Of a stretch of DNA of 64,000 bases, positions 10,624-21,443 are shown one piece after another (position 1 is the stretch's first letter; every line of letters begins with the position of its first letter). The notes beneath the pieces were generated by a model. It worked only from the letters and a program-made list of their open reading frames with translations, did not search any database and was not told the DNA's origin. This DNA is from Phycisphaerae bacterium. Lineage in GTDB: Bacteria > Planctomycetota > Phycisphaerae > UBA1845. The translations under genes were made by a program, and so were the position numbers. Location of the stretch: contig JAJDDT010000050.1 in NCBI GenBank assembly GCA_029260165.1, forward strand, positions 1 to 64,000, read 5' to 3'.

Positions 10624-11433
10624 CTATTTTTCAGCGGATTTCCCACCCGCGCCCGCAACGGTTTCCGAAGCAGGCACGCTCACACGCAGAATCTCGTGTA
10701 GTTTTCCAACCCAGCGATCCTTCGGGGCAAGCTCCAGTGCGCGACGGATGGCACGATATCCACCGCCCGGGTCGCCCGAATAAAAACGGTAGTACCCCAG
10801 CAGCGTCCAGACGGCGGGATCGAACGACGATGCCTCCGCGTCGCGATCCAGCTGCGCGAGCACACGACCGAATTCCGTCCGGTCGGCGTAGTGGTCACGC
10901 ACGTCGATATTCAGGTGCATCAACGCGGGCTGCAGTTGCAATGCCCGTTTCAAAAGCAGAAAAGCGTCATCGTAGTGTCGCAGCGCCACCAAAGCATGGG
11001 CGGCGTGCAGGCGACTGAGCGGATCACCCTGGTCCATTTTGGCAGCCAGCATGAGGTGCCGAACCGCTCCACCGTAGTCACGATTCCTGAATTGCTCGAC
11101 ACCCTTCGCCATGGCGATACCCTGGGCGTCGGCACGTCGGTTCGACGATTGTTCTCGTCTGGTCGCCAACACGCCGTCGCGATAACCATCCTCATACCCA
11201 CGATCGTACGCCTGCGAAGCAGCCATCTCCTCCGCCCACGTCCTGACCGTGTATCCCGGTGGAATGCCATCGTGTTTGAACCGCTCGTGTCGTTGGAGCG
11301 ACTGTTCACGCTGATTGCGATACCCGGGATCGTCATCCGCCTTCGGGGCAGGTGGTTTCCCGGATTGGGACCATACGAACGTCGTTGGCGTCAACAACAC
11401 CAACGCGGCGAGCATGAAGATTCGGCACATCAC
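10624..11433 (-). CDS. Secreted TPR-like repeat protein
   Basis: Signal peptide followed by tetratricopeptide-like helical repeats. Confidence 0.7.
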   Translation of the reverse strand: MMCRIFMLAALVLLTPTTFVWSQSGKPPAPKADDDPGYRNQREQSLQRHERFKHDGIPPGYTVRTWAEEMAASQAYDRGYEDGYRDGVLATRREQSSNRRADAQGIAMAKGVEQFRNRDYGGAVRHLMLAAKMDQGDPLSRLHAAHALVALRHYDDAFLLLKRALQLQPALMHLNIDVRDHYADRTEFGRVLAQLDRDAEASSFDPAVWTLLGYYRFYSGDPGGGYRAIRRALELAPKDRWVGKLHEILRVSVPASETVAGAGGKSAEK

Positions 11434-11483
11434 GATTCCTCCCGAAGGTTCAGGTCGGTTGGCTCACCAGCATTATATTGGAT

Positions 11484-12140
11484 TCAACACAGGTTGGGTT
11501 GCGTTTTTTTGACAGCCAACCGATAAATCGCACGCCCCTCGCGTCGATATTTGATCTCGAAATTGGTCTCGATCCGGTCGTTTTCCGTGCAGAAATCCGC
11601 CTCGTCGAACCCAATTTCCCCCAGATCGGGACAGGCAGACACGACTTCCCGGATTTGCTCGAAATAGTCGACATGGTCCGTCTGAATCGCCCACAACCCA
11701 CCGGGAACCAGCACCCGGACGACAGCGTCCACGAACGGGGTCTGAATCAACCGACGCTTGTTGTGCCTGCGCTTGGGCCATGGATCGGGATGAAACACGA
11801 ACAACGACGTCAGACACGCGTCGGGAAGATTGAACTTTACGAATGGCTCGGCGTCCATCCGGATCATGCGAACGTTGCTCACCCCCCACCGCGCCATTCG
11901 ATCGGCTGCGTACTTGTAAAATTTGTTCGCCCACTCGATTCCGATCAGTCGTCGATCCGGATATTGCTGTGCCCGCCGCAAGAGGAAACCACCCTTGCCA
12001 CAACCAATCTCGAGTTCGAGCGGACCAGTCGAGTCGAACCAACACTGCGGATCCACGCGATCGTCAGCGGCTGGCTCGTTGACGATGATATCGTCCATGG
12101 TGATCGGTGACGAATTGTCCGATGTTGGGTGCATGATCAT
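11484..12140 (-). CDS. trmB: tRNA (guanine-N7-)-methyltransferase
   Basis: LELEIGCGKGGFLLRRAQQYPDRRLIGIEW; FVFHPDPWPKRRHNKRRL. Confidence 0.95.
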   Translation of the reverse strand: MIMHPTSDNSSPITMDDIIVNEPAADDRVDPQCWFDSTGPLELEIGCGKGGFLLRRAQQYPDRRLIGIEWANKFYKYAADRMARWGVSNVRMIRMDAEPFVKFNLPDACLTSLFVFHPDPWPKRRHNKRRLIQTPFVDAVVRVLVPGGLWAIQTDHVDYFEQIREVVSACPDLGEIGFDEADFCTENDRIETNFEIKYRREGRAIYRLAVKKTQPNLC

Positions 12141-12215
12141 CTGATGGCTGGCGTCGGTGCGGTACGTCTCTTATGATCCCTCGGTCTGCGAACGGAATCG
12201 TATCGGCAACAGACC

Positions 12216-12986
12216 ATGCGACGCAAACTTGAAGACAATCTACAATCCGTGCGCGATCGCATCGGCGAGGCCTGCACCCGCGCGAATCGCGATCGGGAGG
12301 CTGTGCGCATGGTGGCGGTCACAAAATCGGTCAGTCGCGACGTCATCTGCGAACTGGTCGAAATGGGGGTGACCGATTTCGGCGAGAATCGCGTGCAGGA
12401 ACTGACACAACGCGCTTCGTACATTTCTGAACGAATCAATCGACACTTGTTGGATACCCATCTCGGCAAACCAGCCAAACCAACCTGGCACATGATCGGC
12501 GCGTTGCAGCGCAACAAGGTCAAGCCGCTGCTGCCGTGGGTGGACGTGATCCAATCGGTCGATCGGCTGCGATTGGCGGAGGAAATTCACAAACGCGCCC
12601 AGCCAATGTCGCGGTGCGTTGACGTTTTGCTGGAGGTCAACGGTGGTGACGAATCGCAAAAGAGCGGCGTTGCGGTCTGCGCTGCCAGTCACCTCGGTGA
12701 GCAGATCGCCTCGCTGGAGGGATTGCGGCTGCGCGGGTTGATGACGATGGCACCGCTGGAGGCCGACGAAACGGAGCTGCGACGCGTTTTCACCCGCGTT
12801 CGCGAGCTTTACGACGAGATTTGTCACGATTTTGACGTCGGTGACGCTTTCGACACCCTCAGCATGGGCATGAGCGGGGATTTTGAAATTGCTATCGAGT
12901 GTGGTGCAACCATGGTACGCGTCGGGTCAGCCCTGTTCGAGGGAATCGACGCCGGCCGGTTGCAACCCGTGGTCGACCAAACCTGA
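12216..12986 (+). CDS. YggS family pyridoxal phosphate-binding protein
   Basis: VRMVAVTKSVSRDVICELVEMGVTDFGENRVQEL; WHMIGALQRNKVK; LSMGMSGDFEIAIECGATMVRVGSALF. Confidence 0.93.
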   Translation: MRRKLEDNLQSVRDRIGEACTRANRDREAVRMVAVTKSVSRDVICELVEMGVTDFGENRVQELTQRASYISERINRHLLDTHLGKPAKPTWHMIGALQRNKVKPLLPWVDVIQSVDRLRLAEEIHKRAQPMSRCVDVLLEVNGGDESQKSGVAVCAASHLGEQIASLEGLRLRGLMTMAPLEADETELRRVFTRVRELYDEICHDFDVGDAFDTLSMGMSGDFEIAIECGATMVRVGSALFEGIDAGRLQPVVDQT

Positions 12987-13018
12987 ATTCAGAATTTCCG
13001 CCCGTCGATTGGGTTGGT

Positions 13019-14713
13019 CTATTCGACGATATCGTCCAGCACGCTGCCCCGCGCGTCGGGGTCCGGTGCCACCTTCAGAAAACGAGCGAGCGTCGCGGTC
13101 AGGTCCGGCATTTCCACACGATTCGAATACGTCATTGGCTTGATCCCCGGTCCCATAAGCCACATCGGAATATGCGTGTCGTAGTCGTTGGCGGTCAGCG
13201 GTCCCGATGTGACATTGGATGGATACCAACCCGAGCGAAGCCCGAGGTAAACCGATCCGCTGCGACCCGGAAAATATGACCGTCTCACGAGGCGCTCGAT
13301 TTCGGAAAGCTCGGAGTCCGGCTTGCCGGCCAACAGAGTGCAATTGATCGCGTGCTCGACACCGCGAAAACCTTTCAACGTCCGGGCAACAATCTCATTG
13401 GCCCGATCGATATCATGGCCTTTGAGCTCCATCAGATGGTCATTGATGTATATCCACGGAAGATCAATAAAACCGAGATAGTAGAAATCATCGCCGGGTG
13501 AACCGAACTCTGTCACGAGTGCGTCCTCGATCGATGTCGCAATCGCGTTCAGATCGACCCTGCCTGCATCCTTTCCGAGTCCTTGTGCATATTCCGGGGT
13601 GGGGCAGGCACCGTGGTCAGAAACGACCGCGATGAGACAGTTTTCCAGACCGACCTGTGCATCGAGAAAATCAAACCACGCCGCCAACTGACGATCCGTC
13701 CGATAAAACATGTCCGCCATCTCGTGACTGTCCGGACCAAAAAGATAACCACAATAGTCCGTGCTCGACAAACTGAGCATGAGCAGGTCGGGCGTGTCGT
13801 CGGCACCAAGCGATTCATTGATGATCGCGCGTTTGGCTGTCTCAAAAACCAGTTCGTTACCAAACGGCGACGTCCGGAGTTGACGGTAGTAGATGCGATT
13901 CGGCGTGGGCATGGATGGCCCGAGTGTCTTGGGCATGTTGTTAAGCCACAGTGTCTGGGGACCACGTTCGTAGGGAACGTCATCGGCGTCACAGTTCCTG
14001 TACGCATCGAGGGACAGCATCCGCTCCCAGGAATCGCCGAACCGGTTGTCGACGACACGATCCTTGTTGAGTTGCGTAACCCATGCGGGCAGTCGGTCGT
14101 CGTAGTAGTTGCTCGACAGAAACTGACCCTCGATCCCCTCCCACCAGACCGCTCCGTCCGCGGATTCACCACCGAGCAGGACGGCGGACAACTCCTTGAG
14201 CGAGCAGGACCACACCCTTGCGTCGGCACCGTGGGCTTGTTTGAGTCGTCCCCCGAGGGTCGCGCCGATCACCTGCGAGGGGGCCCCGCCCGGACCAATC
14301 TTGTCGTCCTTGTATCCGAGAACACTGTAGGACTGATCGGTGGTGGCAGAAATCGGTTTCGACAAGCCAGCCTTGTGCCATTGATACGCGACAATTCCAT
14401 GATCGGATGGATACCGACCGGTTGAGATCGTCGCATGTCCGGAGGCGGTGTTGGACGAGCCATAGCCGACGTGGGCGTTGGTCATCCACGCCCCTCGATC
14501 TATCAGCCGCCGGAATCCCCCTTCCCCGAGATTCGCGCCATATCGATCCGGAAAACTGCTCGGGAGCATGTCCACCATCACGATCGCAGCCAGCCGGGGC
14601 GTGCGGAAAACCTTTTCCTGCCGAGGTTTATGGCAGCCCGCAGCGACAAGCAAAACCAGTGCGAGAGCGCAGACGGGAAAACTCCTGGTCATACGATTGA
14701 GAACAGCTTTCAT
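13019..14713 (-). CDS. Alkaline phosphatase family (type I phosphodiesterase-like) lipoprotein
   Basis: IVMVDMLPSSFPDRYGANLGEGGFRRLIDRGAWMTNAHVGYGSSNTASGHATISTGRYPSDHGI; lipobox LLVAAGC. Confidence 0.88.
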   Translation of the reverse strand: MKAVLNRMTRSFPVCALALVLLVAAGCHKPRQEKVFRTPRLAAIVMVDMLPSSFPDRYGANLGEGGFRRLIDRGAWMTNAHVGYGSSNTASGHATISTGRYPSDHGIVAYQWHKAGLSKPISATTDQSYSVLGYKDDKIGPGGAPSQVIGATLGGRLKQAHGADARVWSCSLKELSAVLLGGESADGAVWWEGIEGQFLSSNYYDDRLPAWVTQLNKDRVVDNRFGDSWERMLSLDAYRNCDADDVPYERGPQTLWLNNMPKTLGPSMPTPNRIYYRQLRTSPFGNELVFETAKRAIINESLGADDTPDLLMLSLSSTDYCGYLFGPDSHEMADMFYRTDRQLAAWFDFLDAQVGLENCLIAVVSDHGACPTPEYAQGLGKDAGRVDLNAIATSIEDALVTEFGSPGDDFYYLGFIDLPWIYINDHLMELKGHDIDRANEIVARTLKGFRGVEHAINCTLLAGKPDSELSEIERLVRRSYFPGRSGSVYLGLRSGWYPSNVTSGPLTANDYDTHIPMWLMGPGIKPMTYSNRVEMPDLTATLARFLKVAPDPDARGSVLDDIVE

Positions 14714-15017
14714 AGGTGAGAACGCTCCACAGGGTTGTGATGTTGAACCGAATTCGACCCTTTTGCCGTCAGGCAAAGCCCGAATAATCCGGGAATTGTA
14801 ACGCGTCCTGCCATGGACGGCGACCGGGGACGATCAATCATTTTCAGGCTGTGAAATACCAGATCGGGTGGGGGATATTCCAGGGGACGCTAAATGTTGG
14901 GTCTGGTAGCTCGATCGTTCGATTCTCTGCCGGTGCAGTGACTCATCTGTTACAGTGACGGTGACATTTCGGGCGGTCCCGGACTGCCTTTTCGCAGAAA
15001 CAACAAATTTCACACAC

Positions 15018-15045
15018 TTGTACCCCGCTCGAAAGCGGGTATAGT
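15018..15045 (+). promoter_or_regulatory. Putative promoter of rpsP operon with inverted repeat filling the -35/-10 spacer
   Basis: TTGTAC - CCCGCTCGAAAGCGGG (16 nt) - TATAGT. Confidence 0.4.
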
Positions 15046-15128
15046 TGGCGACTTCGATCGGTGCCGACGTGGAGGCCCGAATGGACGTCCTGGGGACGTT
15101 GGCAGCGTTTTTGGTACTGGAGGTAGCT

Positions 15129-15386
15129 GTGGCCGTCAGGCTTAGATTGAAACGATTCGGTCGCAAGCATCGACCCTTTTACCGCGTGACCGCGGTGGAT
15201 GGCCGTCGCGCGCGTGACAGCCGGGTTATTGAGGAACTCGGTTTCTATGATCCGTTGGAGCGAGAGCCCGACAAGCAGATTCGACTCAAAAGCGAGCGGA
15301 TTGACTATTGGCTTGGTGTTGGCGCTCAACCGTCGGACACTGTTCGCGGTCTGATCAAGAGGCACGGCGAAACTGCCGGCGCTTAG
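15129..15386 (+). CDS. rpsP: 30S ribosomal protein S16
   Basis: AVRLRLKRFGRKHRPFYRVTAVDGRRARDSRVIEELGFYDP; likely GTG start at 15129. Confidence 0.95.
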   Translation: MAVRLRLKRFGRKHRPFYRVTAVDGRRARDSRVIEELGFYDPLEREPDKQIRLKSERIDYWLGVGAQPSDTVRGLIKRHGETAGA

Positions 15387-15411
15387 CGCTCGGTAGTCGA
15401 GTGCTGAATCG

Positions 15412-16110
15412 ATGCGGATCGACATTCTGACGCTTTTTCCGGAGATTTTTCCCTCGTTCCTTGGGACGAGCATTATTGGCCGGGCGTCTGCCGCAGGGAT
15501 TGTCGAGATTCGATACACGAATTTTCGTGATTTTACCCGCGACAGGCACCGCAGCGTGGATGACAAGCCATACGGCGGTGGACCCGGGATGGTCATGATG
15601 TGCGGCCCCGTTTTTGAGGCGGTTGATCATGTGCGATCCGAAGCAGAGTCGACCGGTGGCAGCGAGGAGTTGATCCTGCTCACGCCGCAGGGTGAGCGAT
15701 TCTGCCAGTCAATGGCGGAGGAGTTTGCTGCCAGGGATCGGTTGATCCTGGTTTGTGGTCACTACGAGGGATTCGACGATCGGATTCGCGAAGGATTGAA
15801 GCCTCGCGAGGTGTCGATCGGCGACTATGTTTTGTCCGGCGGAGAATCAGCCGCCGTTGTACTGGTCGACGCGGTGGTGCGTTTGTTGCCCGGAGCGTTG
15901 GGGCATGAGGATTCTGCTGCGGACGAATCGTTTAGCGACGGTTTGCTGGAGTATCCGCAGTATACCAGGCCTCGGGAGTTTCGCGGCATGACTGTTCCGG
16001 ATGTTTTGGTCTCGGGACATCATGCAGAGGTTGAAGCCTGGCGGCGGCGTCAGGCGTTGGAGCGAACAAGGAAACGTCGCCCGGACCTGCTCGAAGACGA
16101 GGCGGAGTGA
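15412..16110 (+). CDS. trmD: tRNA (guanine-N1)-methyltransferase
   Basis: [25 protein letters not shown]...[16 protein letters not shown]...[11 protein letters not shown]. Confidence 0.97.
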   Translation: MRIDILTLFPEIFPSFLGTSIIGRASAAGIVEIRYTNFRDFTRDRHRSVDDKPYGGGPGMVMMCGPVFEAVDHVRSEAESTGGSEELILLTPQGERFCQSMAEEFAARDRLILVCGHYEGFDDRIREGLKPREVSIGDYVLSGGESAAVVLVDAVVRLLPGALGHEDSAADESFSDGLLEYPQYTRPREFRGMTVPDVLVSGHHAEVEAWRRRQALERTRKRRPDLLEDEAE

Positions 16111-16216
16111 AGCACGCGATTGAAAACACGACTATGACGCACCGCTTTGGGCACTTTTGGTAAGCACCATCGCCTCTGACCGCGTGTGCGACGCGATGAA
16201 GAAGGAGTAATCTGGA

Positions 16217-16666
16217 ATGATTCACCAACTGATAGACCTCGTGGAAGAGAAATACCTTAAGGCGGATCCTCCGGGTTTCGCCATCGGGGACACGGTCGAT
16301 GTCCATACGAAAATCATCGAGGGCAGCAAGGAACGCATCCAGATATACAACGGTGTCGTGATCGCCAGGAAGGGCCGGGGCACGAGCGAGATGTTCACGG
16401 TCCGTCGCATCGTCGCCAACGAGGGTGTCGAGCGAATCTTCCCCGTGCATTCACCGCGCATCGTCGCCATCGAAGTGAAGCGCCATGGCAAGGTCCGTCG
16501 CGCCAAGCTCTACTATCTCCGCGATCGCATTGGCAAGGCCCGTCGTTTGAAAGAAAAACGTCGCGTTGGAGCAAGGACAGCCGCCGCTGAAAAGGTCATT
16601 GAGGCACCTCAGGTCGAGAAAACCAGCACACCGGCGCCCGAACCCGTCGAGGTGGCTGGGGGGTAG
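16217..16666 (+). CDS. rplS: 50S ribosomal protein L19
   Basis: [45 protein letters not shown]...[13 protein letters not shown]. Confidence 0.97.
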   Translation: MIHQLIDLVEEKYLKADPPGFAIGDTVDVHTKIIEGSKERIQIYNGVVIARKGRGTSEMFTVRRIVANEGVERIFPVHSPRIVAIEVKRHGKVRRAKLYYLRDRIGKARRLKEKRRVGARTAAAEKVIEAPQVEKTSTPAPEPVEVAGG

Positions 16667-16668
16667 CG

Positions 16669-17028
16669 ATGTTGCGGATCGGAGCGTGGGGCGAGCGATT
16701 GGCTGCCAAAACACTCCGCCGGGCGGGCTATCGCGTCGTCGATCGCAATTTCACCTGTCCCGCGGGTGAAATCGATATCATCGCAGCCGACGGTGACATG
16801 CTCGTTTTCGTCGAGGTAAAAACGCGCGTCTCCGACGAACACGCCGACCCGGAGAACAATGTCAACGCACACAAACGGCGACAGATCACCAAAACCGCTC
16901 GGTACTATCTGACCCAAAACAACGCATCGCATCTGCCCTGTCGATTTGACGTGGTGGCTGTTCTTGCTCCCAAACGCGGGAAAGCCACCTGCGAGCATTT
17001 TGTCGATGCCTTTACCCCGACCTGGTGA
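16669..17028 (+). CDS. YraN family endonuclease-like protein
   Basis: GERLAAKTLRRAGYRVVDRNFTCPAGEIDIIAADGDMLVFVEVKTR. Confidence 0.92.
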   Translation: MLRIGAWGERLAAKTLRRAGYRVVDRNFTCPAGEIDIIAADGDMLVFVEVKTRVSDEHADPENNVNAHKRRQITKTARYYLTQNNASHLPCRFDVVAVLAPKRGKATCEHFVDAFTPTW

Positions 17029-17034
17029 CTTCTC

Positions 17035-17808
17035 ATGGGGCTTATCGACTCACACGCACATCTGACGTCGAAGGAGTTTGCCGATCAGATCGGTGATGTC
17101 CTCGATCGCGCGACCCAGGCTGGGGTGGACCGTATCATCTCGATTGGTGTGGGCATGGCTGACAGTGAACGCGTGCTCGCGCTGGCTGCCACCGATGCTC
17201 GTGTCATTCCCGTCATCGGGATTCACCCGCACGAAGCCGGTAACGTCGGGGAGCATGATTGGGACAACTATCGGGGGCACATGAATCGGGAAGACGTCGT
17301 CGCGCTCGGCGAGATGGGGCTTGACTATCATTACGACTTCTCCGATCGCTCGTCGCAACATGCTGTTTTCGAGAAACAGCTCGAGTTGGCATCGCAGACC
17401 AACAAGCCAATTGTCATCCACTGTCGCGAAGCCCACGAGGACACGCTGGCTATTCTGACCCATGGGGGATTCGTTGGAAGACCCGTCGTGTTTCACTGTT
17501 TCACCGGTAGTGAATCGCAGGCGAAAGACCTCGCCAATCGTGGTTGGCGGATTTCCTTTACCGGGGTTGTCACGTTCAAAAAATCGATCGAGCTTCAACG
17601 CATCGCGAAGGCTTACCCGATGGACCAACTGATGGTCGAGACCGATTCACCCTACCTGTCGCCGATGCCGATTCGACACATCCGTCCGAACGAACCGGCC
17701 CATGTGGCCCACACCGCCCGATTTATCGCCGATCTGAAGGGGTTGGATTACGATGAATTCGTCGATGTGACTGCTAACAATACCAAATCGTTTTTCCAAC
17801 TTGTTTAG
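17035..17808 (+). CDS. TatD family hydrolase
   Basis: MGLIDSHAHL...GLDYHYDFSDRSSQHAVFEKQLELA...VIHCREAHEDTL...METDSPYL. Confidence 0.95.
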   Translation: MGLIDSHAHLTSKEFADQIGDVLDRATQAGVDRIISIGVGMADSERVLALAATDARVIPVIGIHPHEAGNVGEHDWDNYRGHMNREDVVALGEMGLDYHYDFSDRSSQHAVFEKQLELASQTNKPIVIHCREAHEDTLAILTHGGFVGRPVVFHCFTGSESQAKDLANRGWRISFTGVVTFKKSIELQRIAKAYPMDQLMVETDSPYLSPMPIRHIRPNEPAHVAHTARFIADLKGLDYDEFVDVTANNTKSFFQLV

Positions 17809-19814
17809 CGCGATATCGAATTCACAGTGAAGAGGTTTGCGTACCATGTCGGTGGATCGCCCGTCGCAAATGACTCGATGTGCTCCAGGCCCAGGGGCGT
17901 GAGCGAGTCAAACATTCCCGGCGTAATCTCGTCGGGAAATCCGTACCGCGACCGACGCAACCTCGAAATCTCCGCCCGGTTCACGAGCACATGCGAATAA
18001 CCCTGACTGGTCAACCAGTTCATGATGTCGGCCTGCGATGTTGCGTTTCTGATGGCTGTCACAAACGGATTGCGATTGAACACAACACAATAGTCGACAT
18101 CCGGTTGAACATAGAACGCCTTGGCGTCACCAATCATGAGCACTTTCGCATCCGCAGGAAACGAGGCATCGTTGAGAACTGACAAGTGTTCGTACCCCGC
18201 ACCCTGCCCGGTCGTGAAGAATTCGGTCGCACCCTCCCACGCAAGACGCTGACCTTCATGGTAGAAATGTTGTTGGTACAAACCCCACATGTGGTACCCG
18301 TTGAAAATCACGCCGGCAACGATAATCGTCGTCATCGTCCATGTGTGTCGGGATGATGGCCTGTCGCGAGCAACCCGCCCCCCCAGCAGGACAAGCGGAA
18401 TGATCAGCGGAACGGCAAACCGCGCGTAAAGGTGTGTCAGTCCGACCCACGCAAGGAATTGCAACACCAGCATACCTGCCAACAACACATCCAGTCGCGA
18501 TCGCCGCATGAACACCATTGCCCACGCCGCGAGGATAAACAAGACCGGACCGAAGCGCTGATTGGGGTCAGCCAGGATGCGTTTCCACGTTAGTCGCGCG
18601 CGATCTGCGATCGAAGACTCGTCCGGGGCGGGTCTGTGCGAATCAACGAAATGACGTGCCTCCGCCTCTCCCCAACCGTCCGGATACGACGCGAACACAT
18701 TGCTCGCGAGCGGAAAAACCGGATTGCCGGTCAGAACCGTATTTTTGACAAGCCAGGGCGAAAATGCTGCCAGGCAACCCGTGGCCACAAGTGCGGCGCT
18801 GCGACAACGTTGCGCCAAGGTTCCGCGTGTCGAAGCCGCGAGCAGTACCAGGGGAGCTGCGATCATCGGGATGGCTGTGTATTTGCAGCCGCACGCGAAT
18901 CCGGCAAGCAGACCGGAAGTCGTCAGCCACCGCCGGCGTTGCGATTCGGTCACCTCGGGATCGGACGCACGCAACAGCGCACCTGTCGCGACGAATCCGA
19001 AGAAGAGCATCAAATTCTCGACGTACGCAATGCCGGACAAATAGACAATCCACCCCGTCGAACCCGCCAAAAGCGCGCTGACGATGCCGACCCGCTTTCC
19101 ATAATGACGCCCGATGACAAAAGCCGCCAGCAGGCATCCGACCCCAATGAGTGCGTTGAGAATTTTCGCGGTGGCTGCCCCGGCGTAGACGTCGTCGACG
19201 ACAATCATGCTGAGCAGATACAACATCTCTGCGTTGGCGGGGAAGTGGCCATAGACATTGTGAGGCGTGCTCGTGATCTGCTCCGCGGCGAGGTATTCCC
19301 TCGGAAGCTCGAGATGATATTCGAGCACGTCGTAGCCACTGCCCTCCTCCTGCCAGAGTACTCCGGGCGGGGTGACGGACACGATGACAATCAGGGAGAG
19401 AAACGGCGATACCAACAGCAACAACCATCGCAATGACGATTGTTCAATCTGTTGGGATGGCCTCCGCCAACCACCATGGCGAAAGGACCACGCCCCGACA
19501 GATCCCAAAATAATCAGCAGGACAATCCAGAGGGTCTGCTGCATGAGTCCCAAACTGCCGAGAATGAGAACCCCCGTCGAAACGACGCCAAGCCCGAACG
19601 CCACGCCGACGAGCAGTTTCCAACGGAATTCGACGTTTTCACCCAACAGCACGCGAGCCAGTCGCGTTCCGATCAGCGTCGCTGCCACCAGAATCAGGAC
19701 CGCCGGCAGACCGTCGATCACAAACAGAAGCAGCGCGGTGGGAGATTCGATGCAGACGCCGGCAATGACCAACGCAGCAGGAATCCCGGGAAACCATCTG
19801 GTGTCATGTTTCAT
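17805..19814 (-). CDS. Polytopic membrane protein, GT39-like glycosyltransferase family
   Basis: Many TM segments; YDVLEYHLELPREYL pattern typical of membrane glycosyltransferases. Confidence 0.7.
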   Translation of the reverse strand: MKHDTRWFPGIPAALVIAGVCIESPTALLLFVIDGLPAVLILVAATLIGTRLARVLLGENVEFRWKLLVGVAFGLGVVSTGVLILGSLGLMQQTLWIVLLIILGSVGAWSFRHGGWRRPSQQIEQSSLRWLLLLVSPFLSLIVIVSVTPPGVLWQEEGSGYDVLEYHLELPREYLAAEQITSTPHNVYGHFPANAEMLYLLSMIVVDDVYAGAATAKILNALIGVGCLLAAFVIGRHYGKRVGIVSALLAGSTGWIVYLSGIAYVENLMLFFGFVATGALLRASDPEVTESQRRRWLTTSGLLAGFACGCKYTAIPMIAAPLVLLAASTRGTLAQRCRSAALVATGCLAAFSPWLVKNTVLTGNPVFPLASNVFASYPDGWGEAEARHFVDSHRPAPDESSIADRARLTWKRILADPNQRFGPVLFILAAWAMVFMRRSRLDVLLAGMLVLQFLAWVGLTHLYARFAVPLIIPLVLLGGRVARDRPSSRHTWTMTTIIVAGVIFNGYHMWGLYQQHFYHEGQRLAWEGATEFFTTGQGAGYEHLSVLNDASFPADAKVLMIGDAKAFYVQPDVDYCVVFNRNPFVTAIRNATSQADIMNWLTSQGYSHVLVNRAEISRLRRSRYGFPDEITPGMFDSLTPLGLEHIESFATGDPPTWYANLFTVNSISR

Positions 19815-20054
19815 GTTGATGGCAGTTTAACCGGGATGGTACGAGTCTGGCAGCCTGGTAAATCGCCTTGTTCGACAGGAATGTCAGCATGATCGACGCT
19901 GTTTTGCGCAGGATCAAGTGACCTGTCCCCGTTTCATGTACCAGGTGTTGTGAGAAACGATCCAGGCCGGTCTCACCACTCGCGAGTAAATCGACAGGCC
20001 GCAAGGCGATAAGTCTCCCTGCCGGCGAAATATGGAACCGTGCAATTCAACTAC

Positions 20055-20741
20055 TCAACACACCCGGTCCCCGATGGTCGCCAACGACGGGAACCAGAAG
20101 TTGAATTGTCGGCGACGGATGTTGGAAAGCCCCGCCTTTTCAAAATACCCGTTCATCACAGGCCACGGTGCGTGATACACACCATGCTCGATGCGGCTGA
20201 TGACCACATCAAATACAAACCACCCGATCACGCAATCGCGAAAGCCGTCGATAATCATGACGCGACCGTCGCGATCCAGCACGCGGTGCATCTCAGCCAC
20301 AGCGGCGTCCTGCTTCGGATAGTGATGGAAGGAGTTCGAGCAGGTGACCATGTCGAAAGAGCCGTCGTCAAAAGGTAGAAACTCGCTGTCGGCGTTGACG
20401 AAACGGGCTTTGTGGTCGATCCCGAAATGTTTCGCCTTGGCCGTCGCAACCCCACACATCTTCGGACAAAAGTCCAGCCCCACGATGGTGGCAGGCAACG
20501 GTGACTCGGCAAGCGTCCTTGCGAGCGTTCCCGTGGCGCAACCGATGTCCAGCACGCGAACAGGTCGTTGATGTTCATGATGCCAGCGCGCGATTTCCTC
20601 CATCGCGAAAATGTAAGACGGGCGAAACAGGAAGTAATTCAACAGCGATCGATCATACGTTCCTGCCCATGCCTGAAATTCCTCGCGCGCGTGCTGTTTC
20701 ATGTCGCGGGCGGACGGTCGTTGTGGTTCTACGAGGCTCAT
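20055..20741 (-). CDS. Class I SAM-dependent methyltransferase
   Basis: VLDIGCATGTLARTLAES, GLDFCPKM, DMVTCSNSFHHY. Confidence 0.88.
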   Translation of the reverse strand: MSLVEPQRPSARDMKQHAREEFQAWAGTYDRSLLNYFLFRPSYIFAMEEIARWHHEHQRPVRVLDIGCATGTLARTLAESPLPATIVGLDFCPKMCGVATAKAKHFGIDHKARFVNADSEFLPFDDGSFDMVTCSNSFHHYPKQDAAVAEMHRVLDRDGRVMIIDGFRDCVIGWFVFDVVISRIEHGVYHAPWPVMNGYFEKAGLSNIRRRQFNFWFPSLATIGDRVC

Positions 20742-20777
20742 GACGTGATGCTAATCGCAATTGCGATGTGCGCGCAT

Positions 20778-20808
20778 AAAAAAACGCCCCCGAAAAAACA
20801 GAGGCGTT
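20778..20808 (-). terminator. Intrinsic terminator downstream of the FlgM-like gene
   Basis: Minus strand AACGCCTCTGTTTTTTCGGGGGCGTTTTTTT. Confidence 0.75.
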
Positions 20809-20823
20809 CAAAGGGGAATTGGG

Positions 20824-21126
20824 CTACGCGTGGAAATCGATTCTGTTGATTTCGGAGAGTACCTTGTCGATGGTCGCGTTGATCTTGTCAGGCGATTCAA
20901 ATACGCCTCGCGCAATCTCATCGCGGATACGATTGATCCGGTCGAGACGAACGTTCGAGAGGCTTTCCTGTGATGCAAGCTCGGAGGCCTGTCCGGAAAA
21001 CTGTACGGAATCCTGCTGATGGTCCGGGGTGGGCGTCCTGGCGCGCTGTGAAGCCTGTCGATCAGCATCAGGCTCGGTGACAAGTCTGATACCCGCTGTT
21101 CCGTTTGTGATGCGAAGCGAATCCAT
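20824..21126 (-). CDS. FlgM-like anti-sigma factor family protein
   Basis: 100 aa; C-terminal RLDRINRIRDEIARGVFESPDKINATIDKVL resembles the FlgM helical segment. Confidence 0.6.
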   Translation of the reverse strand: MDSLRITNGTAGIRLVTEPDADRQASQRARTPTPDHQQDSVQFSGQASELASQESLSNVRLDRINRIRDEIARGVFESPDKINATIDKVLSEINRIDFHA

Positions 21127-21443
21127 AGTGAGTCACACCGTATCGGTCGAAGTCGGGCTTCGATCCGATCCTGGGTCCTGCCTGAAACGCGTTCGTCCGT
21201 GAACGGTGCGGGCGTATGTTTCGAGAATCCCTGCGGCAAACCCGATGCCCCGTCCCTGAAGCACCCAAAGCACACCGCCAACTGGCTACCCGAAGTATCG
21301 ACGCCGATGGTTATCAGTCTTGAGGAAAAGTGTGATAACAATTCTGGCAGGCAGGATTCTGCGGTGGCCAACCCGGTCGCAGTCACGCTGCGAAAAACAC
21401 GCCGAAGGGAAAATCTGCGGCTGCTGCCGTGCAGGTGCGGTTT

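Noticed and set aside
15388-15411. Missing rimM between rpsP and trmD as a novel rearrangement
   Set aside because: Gene-order variation in this operon is common; rimM may be elsewhere, cannot be judged from this window.
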